Of a DNA stretch of 27,303 nucleotides, positions 1 through 6,839 are shown one piece after another. Each line of letters starts with the position of its first letter. Positions within the stretch are counted from its first letter, which is position 1. A program made the translations under genes and the position numbers. The notes beneath the pieces are model-generated. The model searched no databases, was not told the DNA's origin, and worked only from the letters and a program-made list of their open reading frames with translations. The stretch comes from CAYOHY01 sp964403885 (GTDB taxonomy: Bacteria; Actinomycetota; Coriobacteriia; Anaerosomatales; PHET01), in contig CAYOHY010000027.1 in assembly GCA_964403885.1 (NCBI GenBank), positions 1 to 27,303 of the forward strand, read 5' to 3'.

Positions 1-1009
1 GCGCGCGCTTGTTCTGGTCGACGTCGGTGCCCTTGTTGAGGCTCTCGAGCATCTCATCGGAGCTCGACTCGGCGCCAACATAGACGTGGATGACGCCCGC
101 GTCGTGGTACTTATGCAAGATCGCCTCGTCGCGGATGATGTCTTCGACGCGCGTCTCCATGAGCAGCTTCACGTCGATGTTCGCTTCGATGAGCAGGTCG
201 AGCTGGTGCTCCCAGCGCTCACGGTCGCTCGTGGGGTACGGGTCGATGAGCGTGATGAACTCGACCTGGTACTCGTCCACCAGGTGGCGGATCTCGTCGA
301 TCACCTTCTCGGGGGTGCGAGCGCGCCAGTCACCGCGCCAGAACTTGCGGTGCGAGCAGAACGAGCACCCCATCATGCAGCCGCGCGTGGTGAGGATCGA
401 GGCCATCCGGCCCCACGGCTCGATGTTGTAGTGATAGTCGTCCCAGTCCAGCAGGTGCCACGCCGGCGTCAGGGTGTCGAGATCGGCGATGTGGGCGCGC
501 ATGGGGGTCGTGGCGACCTTGCCCTCGGCGTCCAGGTACGCGATGCCGCTGACCTCGTGGGCGCGTCCCTCCGGAAGCGCGGCGAGCAGCTCGCGCAAGG
601 TCTCCTCGGACTCACCGCGGATGACGAAGTCGACGCTGTTCTCGGGGTCGGTGAGCACCTCGTCGTAGAGGAACGTGGGGTGCGGGCCGCCGATCATCGT
701 GACGACTTGCGGGTTGAGCTCCTTGGCGATGTTGAGCGTCTTGAGCGCGGCCGGCACGCTTGCCGTGGCAACGGCGCCGGAGACAGGGAGATAGTCCAGG
801 GTGACCACGACGTCGGGTGCGAAATCGGTGAGGCGTGCGCGCACGTCGTCGAAGTCGTGCATCTTGTTCATCGCGTCGTAGAGCTGCACCTCGTGGCCGC
901 CCTCGATCGCGACGCCGGCGAGGTAGGCCAGCTGAACAGGGGGCCACGTACCGATGACCTGGACGCCCCAGCAGTGGTACGGCGGCGCTACGAACAGGAT
1001 CTTAGCCAT
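1..1009 (-). CDS. B12-binding-type radical SAM protein (3' end beyond window)
   Basis: The reading frame starts at ATG 1009 and runs open to the window edge, giving 336 residues with the C-terminus missing. Residues 1-130 form a Rossmann-like B12-binding-type domain (MAKILFVAPP start, later MIGGPHP), but the base-off DxHxxG histidine motif is not visible, as in BchE-like members. The radical SAM cluster motif CxxxCxxC is present as C211, C215 and C218 (TRGCMMGCSFC), so a [4Fe-4S] cluster and SAM cleavage are expected. The architecture matches B12-binding radical SAM enzymes acting in anaerobic cyclisation or methylation. The substrate cannot be told from sequence and neighbours do not help. 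A -10-like TAGAAT on the minus strand (1047-1052) lies 38 bases upstream. It is divergent from the NlpC/P60 gene. Confidence 0.88.
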   Translation of the reverse strand, partial: MAKILFVAPPYHCWGVQVIGTWPPVQLAYLAGVAIEGGHEVQLYDAMNKMHDFDDVRARLTDFAPDVVVTLDYLPVSGAVATASVPAALKTLNIAKELNPQVVTMIGGPHPTFLYDEVLTDPENSVDFVIRGESEETLRELLAALPEGRAHEVSGIAYLDAEGKVATTPMRAHIADLDTLTPAWHLLDWDDYHYNIEPWGRMASILTTRGCMMGCSFCSHRKFWRGDWRARTPEKVIDEIRHLVDEYQVEFITLIDPYPTSDRERWEHQLDLLIEANIDVKLLMETRVEDIIRDEAILHKYHDAGVIHVYVGAESSSDEMLESLNKGTDVDQNKRA

Positions 1010-1309
1010 CAACTCTCGCTCTCACGACATGAATGCGTATCGCCCGATTCTACTACTCATGGCCGCCCGAGGACGCGGGGGCGTTGTGGCACCGGGGCGG
1101 TCGCATTCTCGCACGCGCGATGCCAACGGCGCAGGTTCTACACAGAATCGCCGTACTCAAGCACGCGCGATGGGCCGTACGGCACCTGCGATGCCCCATC
1201 ACCGTCGGCGAGACGGCGTGTCGAAGACGCGACTTCGGCACCGCCTTTGCACTATCACGCACGACATCTCGACCCCCGCCGCCACGTGGCGGGAGATGCG
1301 CTTTGCGTG
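1010..1309. other. Intergenic region without a supportable gene
   Basis: This is the divergent gap between the radical SAM gene and the NlpC/P60 gene. It is GC rich and crossed by long open frames on both strands that look like chance frames, with no family resemblance and no ribosome binding sites. The only readable elements are the minus-strand -10-like hexamer near 1047-1052 and a repeated CACGCGCGATG word, near 1111 and 1161. No terminator or RNA gene was recognised. Confidence 0.5.
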
Positions 1310-1398
1310 TAGAATCGCATGTTGGACTCGTCTCACACCGGCTTATGGGGTAAGCCACAACGTAGCCCTCGAGTCCGACCGGCAGGGAAGGCAGGTAC
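1310..1398 (+). promoter_or_regulatory. Promoter -10 and structured 5' leader of the NlpC/P60 gene
   Basis: A -10-like TAGAAT (1310-1315) would start RNA near 1321. The leader then begins exactly with a 10-bp stem: GTTGGACTCG (1321-1330) pairs with CGAGTCCGAC (1370-1379), with one G-U pair. Inside it is a 6-bp hairpin, GGCTTA (1340-1345) with TAAGCC (1351-1356), whose loop TGGGG can pair with CCC at 1366-1368 as a pseudoknot. The ribosome binding site AGGGAAGG follows just after the outer stem. The pairing is seen directly; function as a riboswitch or attenuator is inference, and I could not match it to a known class. Confidence 0.5.
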
Positions 1399-2652
1399 AT
1401 GAGCACCGGAACCGTCGCAACGCGCATTCGGCGCGCGACCGCACTCGCCACCGCTGTGGCGATGTTCGCCGCCGTGCCCGCGTACGGAGCCCCGGTCTCC
1501 ACCGCCGCCACCCCCTCGGCCACGCCGAGCGCCACCACGCCCTCCGCTCCCAAGCCCGCCACGCGCAAGCCGCCGGCGTCCGGCTCGGAGATCATCGTCA
1601 AGCCCGACGCGAGGACCGACAAGTTCCGCAAGGAGCTCGCGGCCAAGCAGAAGCGCCTCGACGAGTTCATGGCCCAGCTCGACGCGCTCGACCGCGAGCT
1701 CGAGGTCGCCTCGGAGGAGTACAACAACGCCGTGGACCGGCTCGCCGCCATGAAGGAGCGCGTGCAGGTCGCCCAGGGTGACCTCACCAAGGCCCAGGCC
1801 GCCTACACCATGCAGTCAGACATCCTGGGCTCGCGCGCGAGCTCGATGTACAAGGACGGCTCGCTTGCCGCGATGGAGGTCCTGCTCGACTCAAAGTCGG
1901 TCTCGGACTTCATGGCCCGCGTGAAGTTCCTCAACACCATCGGCGTGCGCGATGCCGACATCGCGTCGTCGCTGCGCGGCCAGAAGGAACTGCTCGAGAG
2001 CCAGGTCAACGAGCTCAAGAACACCCAAGCGCTCGCCGAGTCGCTCGAGTTCGAGCTCAAGGCGCGCCAGATCGAGATCATGCTCCGCATCCAAGAGCGC
2101 CAGCAGATGGTCGCCGACGCGCAGACCGACCTGCTCACCCTGCTCGACTCAGAAGCCTCTCGCCGGAGCGCCGAGGAGAAGGCGCTGCTCGCCCAGATCC
2201 TGTCCGGCGCCAACGCCAAGGGCATCGAGGTCATGGCCGGCAGCCCCGTTGAGACCGCACTCGCCTACCACGGCGTGCCGTACCTGTGGGGCGGCGTCAC
2301 ACCTTCCGGCTTCGACTGCTCGGGTCTCGTGCTCTACGTGTTCCGCCAGCACGGCGTCGAGCTGCCGCACTACTCGGGCGCGCAGTTCCAGCTGGGCGAC
2401 AAGGTCGCACCGGCAGCTCTGCAACCCGCCGACGTGGTGTTCTTCGGCTCGCCCATCCACCACGTGGGCATCTACATCGGCGGCGGCTACTACATCCACG
2501 CACCGCGCACCGGCGACTTCGTGAAGATCTCGAAGCTCGCGGACCGCTCGGACTACGCCGGCGCCCGCCGCTACGCGTGGCAGCCCCGCGTGGGAGCCCC
2601 CCAAAACGCCGTGAACGACACGGCCAACGCGCTGAGCGGCGTCAAGCGATAG
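1399..2652 (+). CDS. Secreted coiled-coil NlpC/P60 peptidoglycan endopeptidase
   Basis: The 417-residue product begins with a Sec signal peptide (basic start, hydrophobic run, cleavage near AYGAPVS, about residue 31). A Thr/Ala/Pro-rich linker follows, then a long coiled coil at about residues 70-275. The C-terminal NlpC/P60 domain covers about residues 285-400. Its catalytic Cys307 lies in FDCSGL, and His355 (HHVGIY) and His367 (YIHAPR) complete the expected triad. The family cleaves the D-Glu to diamino acid bond in peptide stems, and coiled-coil members (CwlO/PcsB type) are often controlled by FtsEX at the membrane. The coil contains a PcsB-like segment shared with the M23 protein at 15668-16867. 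The start is supported by AGGGAAGG about 8 bases upstream. Confidence 0.93.
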   Translation: MSTGTVATRIRRATALATAVAMFAAVPAYGAPVSTAATPSATPSATTPSAPKPATRKPPASGSEIIVKPDARTDKFRKELAAKQKRLDEFMAQLDALDRELEVASEEYNNAVDRLAAMKERVQVAQGDLTKAQAAYTMQSDILGSRASSMYKDGSLAAMEVLLDSKSVSDFMARVKFLNTIGVRDADIASSLRGQKELLESQVNELKNTQALAESLEFELKARQIEIMLRIQERQQMVADAQTDLLTLLDSEASRRSAEEKALLAQILSGANAKGIEVMAGSPVETALAYHGVPYLWGGVTPSGFDCSGLVLYVFRQHGVELPHYSGAQFQLGDKVAPAALQPADVVFFGSPIHHVGIYIGGGYYIHAPRTGDFVKISKLADRSDYAGARRYAWQPRVGAPQNAVNDTANALSGVKR

Positions 2653-2655
2653 GAT

Positions 2656-2691
2656 GATGGTGCGGGTCGCGCATCCGTGCGCACCCCCATC
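2656..2691 (+). terminator. Possible hairpin after the NlpC/P60 gene
   Basis: GATGGTGCG (2656-2664) can pair with the bulged CGCACCCCCATC (2680-2691), giving nine pairs with a 3-base bulge. There is no T tract, so it is only a weak terminator candidate between this gene and tldD. Confidence 0.3.
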
Positions 2692-2729
2692 GTTCACAAC
2701 GCTCGCCCTCTACCCAGGAGGCCCCCGTC

Positions 2730-4172
2730 TTGAGAGACGTCATCGAGGCTGCCCTTGAGGCTGCCCGCCTCGCCGGAGCCCACTACGCCGACTGCCGAGT
2801 GGTCGACTCCTCCCGTGAAGAGATCTCCGTGTCCACAGGCCGCGTCGAGGCCATCGAGCGCAGCGACTCGTTCGGTCTGGGCGTGCGCGTCCTGGCCGAC
2901 GGCGCCTGGGGATTCGCCTCCAGCCGAGAAGTCACCGCCGATGAGGCCGTCCGCGTCGCGCGCCAGGCCGCAGCCATCGCGCGTGCCTCGGCGATGGTCG
3001 CCGGCGAGCCCGTGAGACTCGCGCCGGTCGAGCCCGCCGTGGGCACCTGGAGCGGACCGGTGGGCATCGACCCGTTCTCGGTACCGCTCGAAGACAAGCT
3101 CGCCGTGCTCATGGCCGCCGACGAGGTGCTGCGCGCGCAGCCCGAGGTCACCGTGACGCAGGCGCACTGCGGCTTCTACCGCGAGCGCAAGTGGTTCGGC
3201 TCCACGGAGGGCGCCTTCACCGAGCAGGACTGGATCGAATCGGGCGCCGGCATCGAGGCGTACGCGATCAAGGACGGCGACGTGGTGACGCGGTCGTACC
3301 CGTGCTCGCACGGCGGCGGCTGGGCGCAGGCGGGCTGGGAGTACGTGACCGGCCTCGACCTCGTGGGCAACGCCGCACGCGTCGCCGAGCAGGCCGCGGC
3401 GCTCCTCACCGCACCCGAATGCGAGAGCGCCACGGTCGACCTCATCATCGACGGCTCCCAGATGGCGCTGCAGGTCCACGAGTCCATCGGCCACCCCACC
3501 GAGCTCGACCGCGTGCTGGGCGAAGAGGCCGCGTTCGCGGGCACGAGCTGGGTGGGCCTGTCCGACGTGGACACGCTGCGCTACGGCTCTCAGTTCGTGA
3601 CGGTGACGGCTGACGCCACGGTGCCCGGCTCGCTGGGCAGCTTTGGGTGGGACGACGAGGGTGTACCCGCACAGCGCGACCACCTGGTGCGCGAGGGCAT
3701 GCTCACGGGGCTGCTCACGTCGCGCGAGACCGCGCCGGCGATCGGGCGCACCTCCAACGGCTGCATGCGCGCCGATGGCTGGAACCGCACCCCGCTCGTG
3801 CGGATGACCACCGTCTCGCTCGAGCCCGGCACCTGGGAGTTCGACGACCTCGTCGCCGACACCGGCGAAGGTCTCTACATCGAGACCAACAACTCGTGGT
3901 CGATCGACGACAAGCGGCTGAACTTCCAGTTCGCCTGCGAGATCGGCTGGGAGATCAAGGGCGGCGAGCTGGGCCGCATGGTCCGCATGCCCAACTACAC
4001 AGGCATCACGCCGCGCTTCTGGGCGAGCTGTGACGCGGTGTGCAACGAGAACCACTGGCAGGTCTGGGGCCTGCCCAACTGCGGCAAGGGAGAACCCATG
4101 CAGGTCGCCCACGTGGCACACGGAGCCGCCCCTGCCCGCTTCCGTGGCGTGAAGGTGGGTGTGGGCCGATGA
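2730..4172 (+). CDS. tldD: TldD, zinc metalloprotease subunit of the TldD/TldE pair
   Basis: The 480-residue product starts at TTG 2730, supported by AGGAGG at 2716-2721. The TldD HExxxH zinc motif is present as H250-E251-SIG-H254, within QVHESIGHPTELDR. The C-terminal family signature around GLPNCGKGEPMQ is also intact. In the well-studied family, TldD and TldE form a heterodimer that clips unfolded peptides, matures microcin B17 and degrades the antitoxin CcdA; only TldD carries the zinc. The stop codon overlaps the start of the next gene (ATGA), so the partners are translationally coupled. No peptide-precursor or toxin gene was seen nearby, so this is probably a housekeeping pair. Confidence 0.95.
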   Translation: MRDVIEAALEAARLAGAHYADCRVVDSSREEISVSTGRVEAIERSDSFGLGVRVLADGAWGFASSREVTADEAVRVARQAAAIARASAMVAGEPVRLAPVEPAVGTWSGPVGIDPFSVPLEDKLAVLMAADEVLRAQPEVTVTQAHCGFYRERKWFGSTEGAFTEQDWIESGAGIEAYAIKDGDVVTRSYPCSHGGGWAQAGWEYVTGLDLVGNAARVAEQAAALLTAPECESATVDLIIDGSQMALQVHESIGHPTELDRVLGEEAAFAGTSWVGLSDVDTLRYGSQFVTVTADATVPGSLGSFGWDDEGVPAQRDHLVREGMLTGLLTSRETAPAIGRTSNGCMRADGWNRTPLVRMTTVSLEPGTWEFDDLVADTGEGLYIETNNSWSIDDKRLNFQFACEIGWEIKGGELGRMVRMPNYTGITPRFWASCDAVCNENHWQVWGLPNCGKGEPMQVAHVAHGAAPARFRGVKVGVGR

Positions 4173-5503
4173 TCACGTCTGACGCCGCCCGCGAGCTCGC
4201 GCGCAAGGCCGTCTCGCTCACCCCCGCCGATGAGGCCGAAGCCCTCGTGATCGCCGAGTCGAGCGCGCTCACCCGCTTCGCCAACAACCGCATCAACCAA
4301 AACGTCGCCGAGGACAACGCGCTCGTGAGCGTGCGCGCGGTTCTCGGCAAACGTGTGGGCGTCGCGTCCACCAACCGTCTCGACGACGCGTCGCTTGCCG
4401 CTTGCTGCGAAGCGGCGGTGGCGGCTGCGCGTGTGGCACCCGAGGACCCGGTGTTCCCGGGACTGCCCGAGCCGGTCGAGCCCATGGCGGCTGAGCGCGC
4501 GAGCGAGTCCGCCCGTGCGTTCGATGCCGAGGCCCGTGCTCGTGCGGTCGCAGCGATCGTCGAGCCTTCGCGCTCGCGCGGGCTGAGCGCCGCCGGCAAG
4601 GTGCGTGTGGGCGAGAACGTGGTCGCCGTGGCCAACAGCCACGGAGTCGACGTGGGGATGGCGGTCACGAGCGTGCAGGCCACGGTGCTGTCGATGGGCG
4701 ACACCGGCAGCGGCTGGGCGAGCTTCCTCGGCCAGGGCACGGAGGGGTTCGACCCGTCGGCCATCGGCGAGCAGGCGGCCGATCTCGCGGTTCGCTCGGC
4801 TCATCCCGCCGACCTCGAGCCGGGCGTCTACCCGGTGGTGCTGGGACCCGAGGCCGTCGCCGACATCATGGACTTCTTGGGATACGTGGGCTTCTCGGCC
4901 AAGGCGTATGAGGAGGGGCGCTCGTTCATGAGCAACCGCCTCGAGGACCAGGTCTTCAGCACCGAGGTGTCGATCGTCGACGATGCGATCTCCGCTCACG
5001 CGATGGGGCTCACCTTCGACTACGAGGGCTCACCCAAGCGCCGCGTGCCGCTGGTCGAATACGGCGTTGCATCGATGCCGGTGACCGACTCGTACTGGTC
5101 GGCAAAGACCGGCTTTCTCAACAGCGGACACGCGCTCCCCGCGCCCAACGCCTATGGCCCCATGCCGCTGAACCTGGAGATGCTGCCGGGCGAGGCGACG
5201 ATGGACGAGCTCATCGGACGCATCGACCGAGGTGTCTACGTGACCCGCTTCCACTACGTCAACGTCGAAGATCCGGTGCCGGTCACCCTCACGGGCATGA
5301 CCCGCGACGGCACGTTCCTCATCGAGAACGGCAAGCTCACCACGCCGCTTAAGAACCTGCGCTTCACGCAAAGCATGGTCGAGGCGCTCGAGGAGTGCGA
5401 GGGGGCGACCGCCGAGCGTCGCTTCGTGGGCACCGAGGAGGGCGCGTCGCTCGTGCCGGGGATCCTGCTGCGCCGCTTCACGTTCACCGGGCAGACCACC
5501 TAA
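4169..5503 (+). CDS. tldE: TldE/PmbA-type partner of TldD
   Basis: The ATG at 4169 overlaps the tldD stop codon by 4 bases, so I chose it over in-frame starts inside tldD. The product is 444 residues. It is homologous to TldD but lacks HExxxH, as expected for the non-catalytic TldE/PmbA subunit that shapes the substrate tunnel. Recognisable parts are the N-terminal SALTRFANNRINQNV segment, which resembles the start of the PmbA fold, and a C-terminal half containing VEYGV and NFxxG-like loops. It ends 29 bases before the convergent cheB-like gene. Function follows from the pair. Confidence 0.92.
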   Translation: MITSDAARELARKAVSLTPADEAEALVIAESSALTRFANNRINQNVAEDNALVSVRAVLGKRVGVASTNRLDDASLAACCEAAVAAARVAPEDPVFPGLPEPVEPMAAERASESARAFDAEARARAVAAIVEPSRSRGLSAAGKVRVGENVVAVANSHGVDVGMAVTSVQATVLSMGDTGSGWASFLGQGTEGFDPSAIGEQAADLAVRSAHPADLEPGVYPVVLGPEAVADIMDFLGYVGFSAKAYEEGRSFMSNRLEDQVFSTEVSIVDDAISAHAMGLTFDYEGSPKRRVPLVEYGVASMPVTDSYWSAKTGFLNSGHALPAPNAYGPMPLNLEMLPGEATMDELIGRIDRGVYVTRFHYVNVEDPVPVTLTGMTRDGTFLIENGKLTTPLKNLRFTQSMVEALEECEGATAERRFVGTEEGASLVPGILLRRFTFTGQTT

Positions 5504-5532
5504 CGAGCGCCGCACGGACCCCGCTCGGCGAG

Positions 5533-6165
5533 CTACTGGCCTCGGCGTCCCAGCTCGATGACGCGGTCGGCGATGCGATCGAGCGGCAGCTGCTCCACCA
5601 CCGCGCCCAGACCGGCCGCGGCGCCCGGCATGCTGTACGAAGCCGCCGTGGCCTCGCTCTCACCGATGGTGTAGCCCCCGGCGTTGCGGATGGCGAGCAT
5701 GCCCGTCGCGCCGTCGGAGCCCAGACCCGTGAGCAGCACTCCCAGGGCACAGCTGCCGTACTGCTGGGCCGCCGAGGAGAACAGCATGTCGACCGAGGGT
5801 ACGTGCAGCGAATCGGCGAAGTCCGGGTCGAGGCGCAGCCGGCCGCCTATCGCGGTGCGCATGATGCGGGTCTGGTAGCCGGCCGGCGCGATGTAGGCGG
5901 TTCCGGGCTCGAGCCGCAGTCCGTCTCGGACCTCGACCACGTCGATCGCACACAGGTTGTTGAGGCGCTCGGCCCAGTGCTCGGTCATGCCGGGCGTGAT
6001 GTGCTGGCAGATCGCGATGGGCAGCCTGAAGTGGCGCGGAACCTTGGTAAGGATCGTCTCTACGGCCTTGGGGCCGCCGAACGACGCGCCGATCACGAGG
6101 ATGTCGAAGGGCCCCATGCTGGCCGGCAGGCCGGTGGATGCGGCGAATGACTCGACGGAGAACAC
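5533..6165 (-). CDS. Stand-alone CheB-type protein-glutamate methylesterase domain
   Basis: The 210-residue product is a CheB catalytic domain alone. The triad is Ser28 (IGASFGG), His55 (CQHITPG) and Asp151 (GLGSDGATG). CheB removes methyl groups from chemoreceptor glutamates. Canonical CheB has an N-terminal receiver domain of about 120 residues that blocks the active site until phosphorylated; it is absent here, and only about 20 residues precede the catalytic fold. The GTG start at 6165 has a purine-rich GGGGGGAGG about 12 bases upstream. An internal ATG (residue 17) lacks a good ribosome binding site. No other chemotaxis gene lies in the window, so its substrate and control are open. Confidence 0.88.
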   Translation of the reverse strand: MFSVESFAASTGLPASMGPFDILVIGASFGGPKAVETILTKVPRHFRLPIAICQHITPGMTEHWAERLNNLCAIDVVEVRDGLRLEPGTAYIAPAGYQTRIMRTAIGGRLRLDPDFADSLHVPSVDMLFSSAAQQYGSCALGVLLTGLGSDGATGMLAIRNAGGYTIGESEATAASYSMPGAAAGLGAVVEQLPLDRIADRVIELGRRGQ

Positions 6166-6430
6166 GGTGACGGCTCGGCCTCCCCCCGGGGCACGGAATC
6201 GCGATGCGCTCAGAGCGCGAATCGCTGCGCACTCAGAGTACTCATGCGCGCTCAGGGCAACAACAGGGCCCCGGCGATCTTCTCACGCCGAGGCCCGCTG
6301 TGGAAACCGTGACCGACCTGCGGAGGGGCACCGCGTACGGTGGGTTCGTGCTTCCGGTGTCGGGATCCGTCTCCGTTTCCCGACACTGAGATTATCGGTA
6401 TACCGACCGCCCCACTTTAGAGGCCGAGGG
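6166..6430. other. Intergenic region with three CTCAGRG repeats, a hairpin and a TA-centred palindrome
   Basis: The gap lies between two minus-strand genes. It holds three direct copies of CTCAGAG or CTCAGGG at 6209-6215, 6232-6238 and 6251-6257, in a GCGCxCTCAGRG context. It also holds a 9-bp stem, GTGTCGGGA (6357-6365) with TCCCGACAC (6378-6386), and a palindrome TCGGTATACCGA near 6395-6406. The stem has no T tract on either strand. I see no small ORF with a good start. The repeats are a candidate regulator site for the cheB-like gene. Confidence 0.45.
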
Positions 6431-6619
6431 CTACTTCAGGTGGCAATCGCAGCCGCGCGCGGTGGCCTGCTCCTGGTTGACCGGATGCTGCTGGGCGATC
6501 ACGCCGGCGCCAAGCTGCTCGGGCGAAAGCTTGGGGGCCTTTTGCATGCAGCCGGCAAGCACGCCGACGGCCAGGATCGCGATACAGACCGCCATGCCCA
6601 CGCGGGTCACTGCCTTCAT
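6431..6619 (-). CDS. Tiny lipoprotein with a C-terminal CxCH motif
   Basis: The 62-residue product starts at ATG 6619 with a GAGAGGAG ribosome binding site. A basic start and hydrophobic segment lead to a good lipobox (VLAGC, Cys24), so export and lipidation are expected. The mature part is about 39 residues and ends in RGCDCHLK. CDCH resembles a c-type haem attachment motif (CxxCH) shortened by one residue, or a metal-binding CxCH. I do not recognise a family. It has its own promoter candidate, shared with the divergent LytM-like gene through an inverted repeat. It could be a relict of a larger cytochrome-like lipoprotein. Confidence 0.65.
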   Translation of the reverse strand: MKAVTRVGMAVCIAILAVGVLAGCMQKAPKLSPEQLGAGVIAQQHPVNQEQATARGCDCHLK

Positions 6620-6669
6620 GAAGTGCTCCTCTCACGCTCGGCGGCCTCGGCCACCGCTCTTCGTCGGCG

Positions 6670-6696
6670 CAAATGATACTACAGCAGAATCATTTG
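6670..6696. promoter_or_regulatory. 8-bp inverted repeat operator candidate between divergent promoters
   Basis: CAAATGAT (6670-6677) and ATCATTTG (6689-6696) form a perfect inverted repeat with an 11-base spacer. The left arm covers the minus-strand -10 and the right arm runs into the plus-strand -35. This layout is typical for a dimeric regulator controlling both genes. The regulator is unknown. Confidence 0.55.
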
Positions 6697-6702
6697 TCAC
6701 AA
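6673..6702 (-). promoter_or_regulatory. Promoter of the small lipoprotein gene
   Basis: On the minus strand TTGTGA (6697-6702) and TATCAT (6673-6678) are separated by 18 bases, a good sigma-70-type arrangement about 55 bases upstream of the ATG at 6619. Confidence 0.5.
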
Positions 6703-6721
6703 GCGCTCGAGCCTCTATACT
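6694..6721 (+). promoter_or_regulatory. Promoter of the LytM-like membrane protein gene
   Basis: TTGTCA (6694-6699) and TATACT (6716-6721) are separated by 16 bases. This is the clearest promoter in the left half. The transcript would carry a leader of about 110 bases before the GTG at 6840. Confidence 0.6.
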
Positions 6722-6839
6722 GTGGAACCCGCAAGGCGACCACCCTCACAGACGCCCGTGGAGGGCCGCCGGCACAGGAACGACGTTTGCTTCGACAGGA
6801 TCTCATGCGCACCGTCCTCCATTCTGAGAGCTTCGCCCT

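Noticed and set aside
86..1312. Long plus-strand open frame of 408 codons
   Set aside because: It is antisense to the radical SAM gene, which has clear motifs; the translation is low-complexity Arg/Val/Asp typical of a high-GC shadow frame.
1321..1398. Known c-di-AMP (ydaO) or cobalamin riboswitch
   Set aside because: Only short words such as GGGGTAAGCC and GAGTCCGAC are reminiscent; the leader is too short and the conserved core could not be aligned.
2730..5503. tldDE as part of a modified-peptide (microcin-like) cluster
   Set aside because: No precursor peptide, cyclodehydratase or exporter gene is near; the pair alone is common housekeeping.
5504..5527. Hairpin CGAGCG/CGCTCG between tldE and the cheB-like gene as bidirectional terminator
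   Set aside because: Only 6 bp with a 12-base loop and no T tract on either strand; too weak to call.
6240..6430. SRP RNA or other structured RNA gene
   Set aside because: No conserved SRP loop (GGAAGG with GCAGC) and no tRNA shape was found; only one 9-bp hairpin.
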